Assembly: GCA_023362775.1 (NCBI GenBank)
Contig: JALMGJ010000005.1
Span: 84,206,921-84,270,920 of the forward strand
Direction: 5' to 3'
From: Charina bottae
Lineage: Eukaryota > Chordata > Lepidosauria > Squamata > Charinaidae
Length of the DNA stretch: 64,000 nt
A program made the position numbers and the translations under genes. The notes below the pieces were generated by a model. That model did not search any database. It was not told where the DNA came from and was given only the letters and a program-made list of their open reading frames with translations. Below are positions 23,168 through 33,815 of this stretch, piece by piece (the stretch's first letter is position 1; every line of letters starts with the position of its first letter).

Positions 23168-23200
<33 letters not shown>
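23113..23200. repeat. (CT)n(CA)n dinucleotide microsatellite
   Basis: (TC)n passes into (AC)n, a short CTCTCTCACACTC interruption, then (AC)n again. Open frames through it are low-complexity artefacts. Confidence 0.95.
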
Positions 23201-23203
<3 letters not shown>

Positions 23204-23289
23204 TACATATCTGAAAAAAAGCCTTAACAAGTAGCAGAAAATGAATAGAAATTTTATAATATTGACCCTCAAAAAAGTATTAATTTAAA

Positions 23290-24640
23290 ATTTATTTACA
23301 GAAGTACCAATAAAGGTGGTCTCGGAAAAGATGGCCATCTAAATTAATCCTTCACCCAGCACCTCTTCCACCATTTATAATTCATCTTGTTTTTTATGAT
23401 GAAGATAAAATGAGATGGTATCAGGGAAATGAACATATTTTATTATTTAAAAGATTTATATGCAGGAAAAATGTTATAATATTAGGAAATTTGGCTCATT
23501 TGTGGTTTCAAATTGTCAAATTTTGCATTTCACAGGAATCCAAGGTAAAAGTATACAAATGATTAGAGCCAAGATAAAATTTCAAATCCCATCACCTAAT
23601 GGGAGAATTTCTAAAATGTACAACATCCTGTTCGAAGACAAACTTCTTGAATGGGTTGAAAGCAATATGGGAATCAGATATAAAGGCCTCTTTACCTATA
23701 GCATTATGGTTATCCAACTGGCCTAGAAAACCATTGAAATAAATTTTGGAGAAAATTCAATGGAAGTATTTTATAGATGCTATTTAACCCCAAGCAAACA
23801 TAGTATGATAAATTCTAATATAAATCCCACATGTTGGAGAAAATGTAAAGAAGTAAGTACATATTATCAAGTGGTGGTCCTATAAAATTGTTTGATTGCT
23901 TTGGTCAGAATTTCTATTCAAGCAATAAAAATCACAACTTAGTCTATTATATGAGATCTTAAGCTGACCTCATTAAGGTTTTTTTTAAAAAAAAAATAAC
24001 CAAAACTATTCCTTAGAGCAGGGCTTTCCAAAGTGCCGCCGCTGGCGACACACCCGGCGGCGCGCACGCACAGCGGCGCGGGGGGGCGTGCGGCGGTGCG
24101 GGCGCGCACGGTGGCAGCGCGGGAGGGGCGTGCAGCGGCGCGGGGGGCGTGTGGCGGTGCGCGCATGCATGGTGGCCGCCGTGCACGCGCGCGTCGCTGC
24201 TTCCGGGTGGTGTGGCGACACACCACGCTGTGTGTGTCGACACACTTTTTTGTCGCGACACACAGTTTGGAAAGCTCTGCCTTAGAGCATAAAGAACTGA
24301 TAGGTTTTTTGTTGTTGGTTGTATTCAGCCAGATATGGCAAATCTTGGAAAACAGAAGGGATTAGAATATTTACATACAGTGGGAAATATGTTGAAAATC
24401 CACTCTACTGGAAAACTTGATTTTAAAAAAAAGGCCAGCATCAATATTATGATAATGCAAAAATGATTTTATCCCACCTGGTTTAAACTTATTACAAAAA
24501 AGGCATGATTATTGTTTACTACCCAGTTCCAAGTTCCTAGATAACTTAATTAAATAGGATTATATGTATTTTGATTTTATAGTCTCATCATTGTATTGTA
24601 CATGAAATAAAGGATTTTTTAAAATTAAAAATTATCTATA
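23290..24640 (+). mobile_element. Degenerate L1 LINE 3' part, interrupted by a hAT MITE
   Basis: The plus strand resembles the L1 ORF2 C-terminus (CWRKCKKVSTYY near 23835-23870), followed by A-rich sequence and an AATAAA near 24607. Frames are short and broken. The hAT MITE at 24019-24279 lies inside it with its 8-bp duplication. The boundaries are approximate. Confidence 0.5.
24019..24279. mobile_element. hAT MITE, family A copy 2, CpG-rich interior
   Basis: The ends are CAGGGCTTTCCAAA and TTTGGAAAGCTCTG, with a perfect 8-bp target duplication CCTTAGAG (24011-24018 and 24280-24287). The interior differs from copies 1 and 3. It is a run of about 130 bases of GGCGCG/GGCGTGCGGCGGTGCG-like units, extremely CpG-dense in an otherwise AT-rich intron. 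Confidence 0.9.
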
Positions 24641-24928
24641 CCATAAATAGTGAAAATGCAACTTAATACACAAGTAAGGAACAGCTTACTACAGTTAAAT
24701 GGATGGGCTCCCCCTCATCTTCAGTTGGAGTAAAATCAATTGTCAATTGTAGAAAGAGATATTAACATATTGCAAGTATTTAAATAATGCTGCTTTAAAA
24801 GTACTATTTACACATAAAAGCATGGTGGTTGAAACAGCATACATCTTTTCATCTGACCCCTGGTTTTTGATACATGATATTTTTACACTAATTTTCCATC
24901 CTTTCTCGAAAAATTAAGCACTAGAAAA

Positions 24929-25640
24929 AATTATTATTTATTTATTTTATTTTTTCCAAATTTTGCCACCACCCACCTCCCCCCAAAAGAGGGACTCTGG
25001 GTGGTTTACAACACAGCTAACAAGTTAAAACAGATTAAAAACAATAGTCATAATAATATATAAAATATACATACAAATACAACATATAAATATGAAATAA
25101 CAATCCAGATGGCAATAAAAGATCGTATAGATGTGGGGAGCACTCTAAGACACCAGCCATCCCCAGGAATAACTACTCCCCTTCCCTCCCCAAGCGAGGT
25201 GGCAGAGCCAGGTCTTCAGGTTCTTCCGGAAGGTCAGGAGTGATGGGGCTTGCCTCACCTCCGGGGGCAGAATGTTCCAGAGGGCGGGAGCCACTGCAGA
25301 GAAGGCCCGCTTCCTGGACCCCGCCAAACGGAATTCTCTTACAGACGGGGTCCGTAACATTCCCTCTCTGCATGACGGGGTGGGACGGGTCGATGTAACA
25401 GGGATGAGACGGTCCCTCAGATAGCCTGGTCCAATGCCATGTAGGGCTTTAAAGGTGATAACCAACACCTTGAATTGGACCCGGAAGCAAATGGGTACCC
25501 AACGCAGCTCGCGCAGCAAAGGTGTTACATGTGCCAATCTTGGGGCACCAAGAATTGCCCATGGGGCCGCATTCTGGACCAGTTGTAGCTTCCGGATACT
25601 CTTCAAGGGTAGCCCCATATAGAGTGCATTGCAATAGTTC
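24929..25640 (-). mobile_element. CR1/L3 LINE 3' end, antisense
   Basis: A 157-codon frame on the minus strand (25145-25618) carries MGLPLKSIRKLQLVQNAA, HVTPLLRELRWVPICFRVQ and FSAVAPALWNILPPEVRQAP, the C-terminal part of the RT protein. The 3' UTR and an ATAAATAATAA tail run to 24929. This copy keeps LQLVQN, which shows that the TAG in 17206-21551 replaced a Gln codon. Confidence 0.92.
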
Positions 25641-26054
25641 CTGCAAAACTTTTCAAGAATTATCCTCTAATTACAGTATTTAATTAGGAGCTCAGCATAT
25701 AACTGCTTCCCTTCACCTTGGGGCGACAGACTGCCTGGTGCATTTATACATTGCAGGCTAAAAGCAACAAGGATCATAAAAAGTGTGCTTCCCCCAATTT
25801 AACAACTACAGGTTGATCTTGACTTTTAAAAAGCTGTTTATATAAGGGGCTGCAGTTCAGTGTCAGTATGAACCAACCCTTCCTCCCTAGATAAATTTTT
25901 ATTCCAAGAGGATAAACAGGAGAGCTTCCATAGGGACTTGCCAAAGTCAGTAAATGGACTGCATGAAATACAATCCGTAAAATGATGCAAGTCGAAATTG
26001 GAACTGACTATGATTATCCCTGAAAAATCTTGAATTCAGCTGAATAGCCTAGTG

Positions 26055-26326
26055 CAGGGCTTTCCAAAGTTTTCCCGCGGCGACACACCAACCGCCGTTG
26101 GTGTGTCGCTGCGGGAAAACCCGGAAGTGCCGCTGTTGCGGCAGCGCACAAAAACCCAGAAGCGCTGCTGCCGCTTTCAGGTTTTTGCGCGCCACCGTTG
26201 GTGTGTCGCCACGGGAAAACCCGGAAGCACTGATGATGATCAGCGCTTCCGGGTTGTGTGGCGACACACCAGACTCTGTGTGGCGACACACTTTTTGTGT
26301 CGCGACACACAGTTTGGAAAGCTCTG
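26055..26326. mobile_element. hAT MITE, family A copy 3
   Basis: Ends CAGGGCTTTCCAAA and TTTGGAAAGCTCTG. A perfect 8-bp target duplication, GCCTAGTG, lies at 26047-26054 and 26327-26334. The interior is nearly the same as copy 1, including the hairpin around CGCC near 26077-26113. Confidence 0.92.
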
Positions 26327-26674
26327 GCCTAGTGAAAAAAATCAGCTACCAGATGTCACTGAGTCAGGTCTAACCCCAGTGACAGTATGGACACATTCTC
26401 ACCATCTTGACATTTCCTCAATGACAATCTGTAATGGTTCCAAGGACATTCCAGCGATCTTTTTAATTCTGTCCATTCACCTTATCTTCCCATTCTTCTA
26501 TTTCCCTCAATCTTGCCAAGAATCGTTCTTTCTAGTCCATGATTTTCCTCACATCACAAGGTCAAAATTCTGGTTGCTGATCATGACCTCAATGAATTAG
26601 TCTGTCTTTATTTTGTCCAGGACTGATCAGTAACCATCTCCAGACACATAATTTGCATATCTGTCTCTATTAGA

Positions 26675-26745
26675 TCTCTTAACTATTTATTAAATTTCTA
26701 TTCCACCCTACTGCAAACTATTCTGGGCAGCTTCACAAATAAAAA
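26675..26745 (-). repeat. LINE 3' tail fragment (CR1/L2-like), antisense
   Basis: ATTTATTAAATTTCTATTCC followed by TGGGCAGCTTCACAAATAAA is the complement of a CR1/L2-type terminus with an AATAAA-rich end. Short and decayed. Confidence 0.45.
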
Positions 26746-27019
26746 CAATAATTGCACACAACCAAAGCATCTACAAACCAGCAACTATTAAGGGGACAAA
26801 ACCATTCATCCATATCCTTAGCAACACAAGAGGCCTGTCCATCCCTCTCAAACCATGATTATTCTTGAGTAGTCTTACCTTATCTGTTAATTTTCCTAAG
26901 ATTTTTCTGATTTTCTTAAAACATTAATTTTCTTTTTCTTGTTCTTTTCTTCTATTTGTTGACATTTTTGATTATAATGTATTTCCTTGATCTTATCTGT
27001 TTGATGCTGAAATTATCAT

Positions 27020-27250
27020 ACCCGAGATCCAGATGGCCCCCCCTTTGCTGTTGCTTAGAAGAGCTGTGAAGACTGGCTCTTCACTCAAGCCTTCTGTGAG
27101 GGAGAGTAGACCCCTCACTTCATCGCACTTGCCATCTTTTTTTTATTTTTTATGTTTTATTGTAATTTGTTTGATTGTTGTGAGGCACCCAAAGTCATTG
27201 AGAGTCAGGTGGCACACAAGTGTAATAAATTGTTGTTTTTATTTAAAAGC
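27020..27250 (+). repeat. CR1/L2-like LINE 3' end
   Basis: GAGCTGTGAAGACTGGCTCTT matches the ALKTWLF-like C-terminus seen in the CR1/L3 copies. It is followed by a T-rich UTR and GTGTAATAAATTGTTGTTTT. No intact frame. It lies directly next to the BovB 3' end. Confidence 0.5.
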
Positions 27251-27257
27251 CCAAGGC

Positions 27258-30200
27258 TTTTGTTGTTGTTTATTCGTTCAGTTGATTCCAACTCTTCGTG
27301 ACTTCATGGACCAGCGCATGCCAGAGCTTCCTGTCGGCCGTCACCACCCCCAGCTCCCCCACAGTTGAGTCCGTCACCTTCAGAATATCATCCATCCATC
27401 TTGCCCTTGGTCGGCCCCTCTTCGCCGTCGGCCTTCCACTTTCCCTAGCATCAGCATCTTCTCCAGGGTATCCTGTCTTCTCATTATGTGGCCAAAGTAC
27501 TTCAGTTTTGCCTTTAATATCATTCCCTCAAGTGAGCAGTCTGGCTTTATTTCCTGGAGTATGGACTGGGTTGATCTTCTTGCAGTCCAAGGCACTCTCA
27601 GAATTTTCCTCCAACACCACAGTTCAAAAGCATCTATCTTCCTTCGCTCAGCCTTCCTTATGGTCCAGCTCTCGCAGCCATAGGTTACTACAGGGAATAC
27701 CATTGCTTTAACTATGCGGACCTTTGTTGTCAGTGTGATGTCTCTGCTCTTAACTATTTTATCGAGATTTGTCATTGCTCTCCTCCCAAGAAGTAGACGT
27801 CTTCTGATTTCCTGGCTGCAGTCAGCGTCTGCAGTCATCTTTGCGCCTAGAAATACAAAGTCTGTCACTGCCTCCACTTTTTCTCCCTCTATTTGCCGGT
27901 TATCAATCAAGCTGGTTGCCATAATCTTGGTTTTTTTGAGGTTTAACTGCAACCCAGCTTTTGCACTTTCTTCTTTCACCTTCGTCATAAGGCTCCTCGG
28001 CTCCTCCTCGCTTTCAGCCATCAAAGTGGTATCACCTGCATATCTGAGATTGTTAATGTTTCTTCCAGTGATTTTAACTCCAGCCTTGGATTCATCAAGC
28101 CCAGCACGTCGCATGATGTGTTCTGCATACAAGTTGAATAGGTAGGGTGAGAGTATACAGCCCTGTCATACTCCTTTCCCAATCTTAAACCAGTCCATTG
28201 TTCCGTGGTCTGTTCTTACCGTTGCTACTTGGTCGTTATACAGATTCCTCAGGAGGCAGATAAGATGACTTGGTATCCCCATACCACCAAGAACTTGCCA
28301 CAGTTTTTTATGATCCACACAGTCAAAGGCTTTAGAATAGTCCATAAAACAGAAATAGATGTTTTTCTGAAACTCCCTGGCTTTCTCCATTATCCAGCAG
28401 ATATTGGCAATTTGGTCTCTAGTTCTGCCTTTTCTAAACCCAGCTTATACATCTGGCAATTCTTGCTCCATGAATTGCTGGAGTCTACCTTGCAAGATCT
28501 TGAGCATTACCTTACTGGCATGTGAAATGAGTGCCACTGTTCGATAGTTTGAACATTCTTTAGTGTTTCCCTTTTTGGTATGGGGATATAAGTTGATTTT
28601 TTCCAATCTGATAGCCATTCTTGTGTTTTCCAAATTTGCTGGCATATGGCATGCATCACCTTGACAGCATCATCTGGCAAGATTTTAAACAGTTCAGCTG
28701 GGATACCGTCATCTCCTGCTGCCTTGTTATTAGCAGTGCTTCTTAAGGCCCATTCAACCTCACTCTTCAGGATGTCTGGCTCTAACTCACTGACCACACC
28801 GTCAAAGCTATCCCCAATATTATTATCCTTCTTATACAGATCTTCCGTATATTCTTGCCACCTTTTCTTGATCTCTTCTGCTGTTGTTAGGTCCTTGCCA
28901 TCTTTGTTTTTGATCATACCCATTTTTGCCTGGAATTTACCTCCCATGTTCCTAATTTTATGGAAGAGGTCTCTTGTCCTTCCTATTCTATTGTCTTCTT
29001 CCACTTCCGCACATTGCTTGTTTAAAAATAATTCCTTATCTCTTCTGGCTAACCTCTGGAATTTTGCATTTAATTGGGCATATCTCCCCCTATCACGGTT
29101 GCCTTTTGCTTTCCTTCTTTCTTGGGCTACTTTCAGAGTCTCAGCAGACAGCCATCTTGCCTACTTGGTTTTCTTTTTCTTTGGGATGTTTTTTGTTGTC
29201 GCCTCCTGAACAATGTTGCGAACTTCTGTCCGTAGTTCTTCCGGGACCCTATCTACTAAATCTAGTCCCTTAAATCTATTCTTCACCTCCACTGCATATT
29301 CCTTAGGAATATTAGTGAGCTCATATCTAACTGATCTGCGGGTCTTCCCTATTCTCTTTAGTCTGATTCTAAATTTTGCAATAAGAAGTTCGTGATCTGA
29401 ACTACAGTCAGCTCCAGGTCTTGTTTTTACCGACTGTATAGATGTCTGCCACCTTTGGCTGCAAAGGATGTAGTCAATCTGATTTCGGTGTCGACCATCT
29501 GGTGAAGTCCATGTATAAAGTCGTCTTTTAGGTTGTTGGAAGAGAGTGTTTGTTATACACAGTGAGTTGTCTTGGCAAAATTCTATCAGCCTATGTCCTG
29601 CTTCATTTTGTTCTCCCAGACCATGCTTGCCTGTAATTCCAGGTGTCATTTGACTACACACCTTAGCATTCCAGTCTCCTGTAATGAAAATAATATCTCT
29701 TTTTGGTGTATTATCCAGTAGGTGCTGCGGGTCCTCATAGAACTGATCTACTTCTGCTTCTCCAGCATCTGTGGTTGGGGCGTATATTTGGATCACTGTG
29801 ATGTTAAATGGCTTACCCTGAATTCGAATTGAGATCATTCTATTGTTTTTTGGATTGTATCCAAGCACTGCTTTAACCACTTTATTATTAATTATAAAGG
29901 CTACTCCATTTCTTCTGTGGTTCTCTTGTCCACAGTAGTAGATCTGGTGGTCATCTGATGTGAAGTGGCCCATTCCAGTCCATTTCAGTTCACTGACACC
30001 CAAAATGTCTATATTTAATCTTGACATCTCACCAATAACCACATCCAATTTGCCCTGGCTCATAGATCTTACATTCCAGGTTCCTACGGTGTGTTGATCT
30101 TTAGAACATCGGATTTGTCATTCACCACCAGCACTGTCAGCCGCTAGTCGTCCTTTTGGCTTTGAGCTAGCTACATCATCACATCTGGGGCTAGTTGAAC

Positions 30201-30520
30201 GTATCCTCTGTTCCTCCCCAGTAGCATTTTGACCATCTTCCGACCTGGGAGTCCCATCTTCCAATGGTATACCGACATATCTCTGGTTGTACTGATCCAT
30301 TTAGTTTTCACGGCAAGAATACTGGGGTGGGTTGCCGTTACCTTCCCCAGGGATTTTATTTAGTCTGACCTCTCTGCCATGACCTTCCCGTCTTGGGTGT
30401 CCCTTCACGGTTTAGCTCATGGTGTCATTGAGGTGCTCAAGCTCCAGCACCACAACAAGGTCACGATCTCCTTTGCTGGAGTCAAGGCTTTTACCTTCTG
30501 CCTTTGATTGGATATCATGA
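27258..30520 (-). mobile_element. BovB (RTE) LINE, near full length, antisense
   Basis: The minus strand carries a complete 300-codon endonuclease frame (29161-30063; ELKWTG, FITGDWNAKV, NQIDYILCSQRW, SDHELLIAKF) and RT frames at 28507-29004, 28166-28390 and 27380-28132. The RT motifs are MDYSKAFDCVDH and NLRYAGDTTLM. The C-terminus has VTYGCESWTIRKAERRK and KYFGHIMRRQDTLEKML. The frame is broken by TAG at the end of the endonuclease frame, TAA near 28444 and TGA near 28165 in GVRQG. The catalytic YADD is YAGD. The 3' end carries the BovB terminus (complement of GTTCAGTTGATTCCAACTC). About 450 bases of 5' region precede the endonuclease. Confidence 0.92.
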
Positions 30521-30559
30521 TATATTGTTTTGAAAGCTACTTGGGTCTTTTCCTCTCTG

Positions 30560-31740
30560 GAATTTTGGGATTTATTTATTTTTCCTTAATTTTTCACAAT
30601 GTTTTCATCTCTTCCCATGCTCAGGTTTTCTTTCATATCTGTTCCTGAAACAAATCCTATATTCTGGCTATATGGCTTCCAAGTCAAATCTAGCTGGCAC
30701 ACCTACTCTCTTCTATTTTTTAAATTTAATATATTTTGACACTAATAATTCAAGGTCTCTTCTACAATCTGCATCTAGAAGAAACCTGGCGAACTAGATT
30801 GTATTTCCCTATCTTTAGTTTCTTAGTATGTAGTCAATTTGATTCTGATGTCGCCCATCCAACAGAGTCTGCACTTAGTTTTTTGAAGCAAGTATTAGCA
30901 ATGAACAAGTAATTTATTTATTTGTTTATTTATATATCAAATTTATTCCCCGCCCATCTCACTCAGAGAGCGACTCTAATTATCTTTGCAACACCCTATT
31001 AACCTATCCCATACATTATTTACCCAGTTCACATCTTCCTGTAATTTCAGGTTCCTCCATTTGTTCAACTTCTGCATTCTAAACAGCCATTAGTAATATA
31101 TCCTTTTTAGATGGAGCATTTGGCATGATTTGAATTTGCCACTGAATTCCCCAATGACTTCCATGCTGAACCTGTAGTACGGGTACACACCCACATAAAG
31201 TTGATGTTTGCTGGATAGCCACTAATTCTAGTAGATAGAATAACATTTATTGGACTATAGCCAAGCACATACTTAGCCATGTCCTTTCTGAATATCATTG
31301 CCACTCCGTGCCTTCATATGTACTCATGTTGTTAATAAGTACATCATGTAACCATCTCTGGTCCACTTAAATTGACTTATTCCTAAAGCTTCCAATTAAA
31401 TACGTATTATCTCCTCTTCAATAATTTCAAGTTCTCTTTGGTCTATGCTTCTCACATTCCATATTCCAAATGGGTGCTTCCTTCTAAAACAAGCAACTCC
31501 TCTTTCAAGACTTACGTCATCAGTGACCAGTGTTCCTCATGGTTCTGGGCTGCCCGTAAGATCACCTCCAGATCTACTCTTGGAACTCTTACATTCTTCC
31601 CATAATTAGAGGAATGAGGAATGCCTTCTGACCAGGAGAGCTTATTATCTGTACCCAACCTTGTCTGATGTTTCAGGCATATCCATATAGTTCTCTTGGC
31701 AACAATACAGAATTGATTTGGTACTCTTACTTCTGGGTGG
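30560..31740 (-). mobile_element. Older RTE/BovB-related LINE, endonuclease region, antisense
   Basis: The frame at 31107-31304 (MAMIFRKDMAKYVLGYSP, INVILSTRISGYP) aligns with the BovB endonuclease segment GVAFIINNKVVKAVLGYNP. Near 30740-30890 the bases parallel the BovB region that encodes NQIDYIL. Divergence is high and a CR1/L3 tail (30905-30985) interrupts it. It is older than, and in the same orientation as, the BovB copy at 27258-30520. Confidence 0.65.
30905..30985 (-). repeat. CR1/L3 3' tail fragment, antisense
   Basis: (ATTT)n-like sequence followed by TTATTCCCCGCCCATCTCAC, the complement of the CR1/L3 terminus. It splits the older RTE element. Confidence 0.65.
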
Positions 31741-31742
31741 GT

Positions 31743-31833
31743 TGTCTGTAGCTTGAATCATGTCAACTGGATTTCTATTTTCTCAGTGGAAACGTTTCGC
31801 TCCTTATCCAAGAAGCTTCTTCAGTCTGAGCAA
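31743..31833 (-). mobile_element. Penelope-like terminal module, family A, single arm
   Basis: About 90 bases nearly identical to the left arm at 10849-10930 (TGTCTGTAGCTTGAATCATG through CTTCTTCAGTC). Here there is no inverted partner. The minus strand carries CTGAAGAAGCTTCTTGGATA then AGGAGCGAAAC. Confidence 0.7.
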
Positions 31834-31849
31834 AGTTAGTAAGGGAATC

Positions 31850-32100
31850 CTTAAATATGTTTCTAGGGTGGCTGTGGGACCTTGCACCTGGGGCTAGGTC
31901 ATAGCCTCACCAAATTATCAGGTCCTCCTCCGCTGCCTGGTTGGGTTTGAATTTGATCTTCGAATTGCCATTAAGGACTTTATTTCTATGTAAATAGTTT
32001 GATTGTAAATAAAACTATTTTCTATAAATATTCCTGGCAGTCTCCTACTCCGAACAGAACACCACAGGACAGGAGGTACACTATCAACTTAGAGGGTTTT
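31850..32100 (+). repeat. Possible LTR 3' portion
   Basis: GTAAATAAAACTATTTTC (about 32008) looks like a polyadenylation signal, followed by a U5-like stretch ending GAACAGAACACCACA near 32073. No partner LTR or coding region is seen, so the call is tentative. Confidence 0.25.
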
Positions 32101-32389
32101 AAGAGGGAATTAAATAAATGCCAGATCTATATTTTTATGTCTAAATGGGGGAGGGGGAGTTACAACTAGTTATTTCAAGAATACTGGGAATATCTTTCTA
32201 GTATTTGATGAAGATGTCTATAACTGCTTGTTGGAATGATATTCTCTATTCCTTGGAATTGACATTCCATATAAAACTTACTGGATTATCTTGAAGAGGC
32301 CATACATGTAGAAAATCATTAGTATAGTTGAAACCTTTTAATCTGTCCAAAGAACTTAATATCAAGAAAGGGGCAGCTATTCCTATTTT

Positions 32390-32465
32390 TAAACACTGAG
32401 TTATACCCAGAGTTGCCTTGTGTGAGATGGGCGGCAATATAAATGTGAACAATAAATAAATAAAT
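32390..32465 (+). repeat. CR1/L3 3' tail fragment
   Basis: CCAGAGTTGCCTTGTGTGAG, ATGGGCGGCAATATAAAT and AATAAATAAATAAATG match the family terminus. Only the last 75 bases are present. Confidence 0.7.
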
Positions 32466-33258
32466 GTGAGCAATATGAAAATGTGAAAATCTGCAAAAGC
32501 AAAATAGACAGAAATTATGTAAAAACGAATTGCCTCTTCATTACCCATGGCATTATGAAGCTAAGTGTAATTAATTTTATAGAATTTTTTCCAGATTATG
32601 ACACTTACATATTGTTTAGATCAGGGGTGTCCAACCCATGGCCCACGGGCCACACGCAGCGCTGAACAGCTAGCAATGTGGCCCGGCCCCGTTCAGAATG
32701 AGCCTCCTGTCCCCACCGCCATGCCAGACTACGGAAGAGGCTCGCATGGCGCGAAAGGGGAATCCGAGCCGGAGCTGTTGATTGGAGGCAGCCCGGAAGA
32801 AGCCCCTCCACCAATTAGCACGTGGCAATGGAGGGCGGAGAGGCAAGAAATTCAAAGATATAAAGGGCCAGCGCAGCCGGTCATTACCTGCTGCCTGCGC
32901 ATGGCGAAGAGAGCTACCCCCGCGCCACGTGTAGCCCTGGACCCAAACCAAGGGATGCCGCCGCTGCCTCCTCCTCTGCGCCAAGCCCTGCTGCCACCGC
33001 AGAAACCCTTCCAGGCGCCAGCCCAGCTCTTGCCTTGCCACCGGTTCCTGCCCCGTGTCCTACCACCGCCACAGAATCTGCTCCGGAAGCCTGTCCAGCC
33101 TTTGCCTTGCAGCCGGTTCCTGCCCAGAGCCCTGTCGCCGCCTTCTGGGTCCTTGGAAGTGCCACATGGGTAAGCGCTATGGCCTTGCCCCCCTGCCCCG
33201 TGATAGAGACAGTGCCCGCATTGATTTTCTTTTTAAAAATATTCTTAAGAGGGATATT

Positions 33259-33590
33259 GAGGGGCGTGGTGGCTCAGCAGGTAAGACGCCAGGCTTGTTG
33301 ATCGGAAGATCTTAAGTTCGGAGGTTCGAATCCCTAGCCCTGCGTGACGGAGTGAGCTCCCGCACTCGCCCCAGCTCTTGCCAACCTAGCAATTCGAAAG
33401 CATGCAGATGCAAGTAAATGAATAGGTACCACTTCGGTGGGTAGGTAACAGCGTTCCGTGCGCATCATGCAGCCACATGACCGTGGAAGCGTCTTCGGAC
33501 AACGCTGGCTCTTCAGCTAACAAACGGAGATGAGCACCGGCCCCTAGAGTCGGACACGACTGCACAAATGTGGGGGGGAACCTTTACCTT
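33259..33590 (+). mobile_element. Sauria-type tRNA SINE, full length
   Basis: Head GGGGCGTGGTGGCTCAGCAG (A box), B box GGTTCGAATCC, body CAATTCGAAAGCATGCAGAT, and 3' end GAGTCGGACACGACTGCACA ... CCTTTACCTT. The GTCGGACACGACTG motif resembles the BovB LINE terminus, in keeping with BovB-driven mobilisation of Sauria SINEs. A perfect 14-bp target duplication, TTAAGAGGGATATT, lies at 33245-33258 and 33591-33604. It sits inside the hAT element, so it is younger. Confidence 0.92.
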
Positions 33591-33603
33591 TTAAGAGGGA
33601 TAT

Positions 33604-33637
33604 TATATATTTTATGTTATATTATTTTATTATATTA

Positions 33638-33678
<41 letters not shown>

Positions 33679-33815
33679 AATATATATTTATATATTATAT
33701 ATATACTATATTTATAATAAATATATAAACATAATAAATATATATATATATATATTATATATATTTATTATGTTGTATTTATATTATATATTAAAATATA
33801 TATTATATATATTTA
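33604..33815. repeat. AT-rich microsatellite (TA/TATAA)
   Basis: About 210 bases of (TA)n and TATTTATA-like units inside the hAT element at 32622-33883. Confidence 0.9.

Noticed and set aside
23054..23272. Cys/Val-rich minus-strand frame
   Set aside because: Translation of the (CT)n(CA)n microsatellite.
27714..29273. Long plus-strand frames at 27714-28145, 28646-29209 and 28974-29273
   Set aside because: They are antisense shadows of the BovB RT and endonuclease region, which is clearly on the minus strand.
32598..33173. 191-codon Pro-rich frame, and minus 55917-56459
   Set aside because: Both lie in the CpG-rich interior of hAT family B copies; no transposase or known domain, and reading frames are not kept between the two copies.
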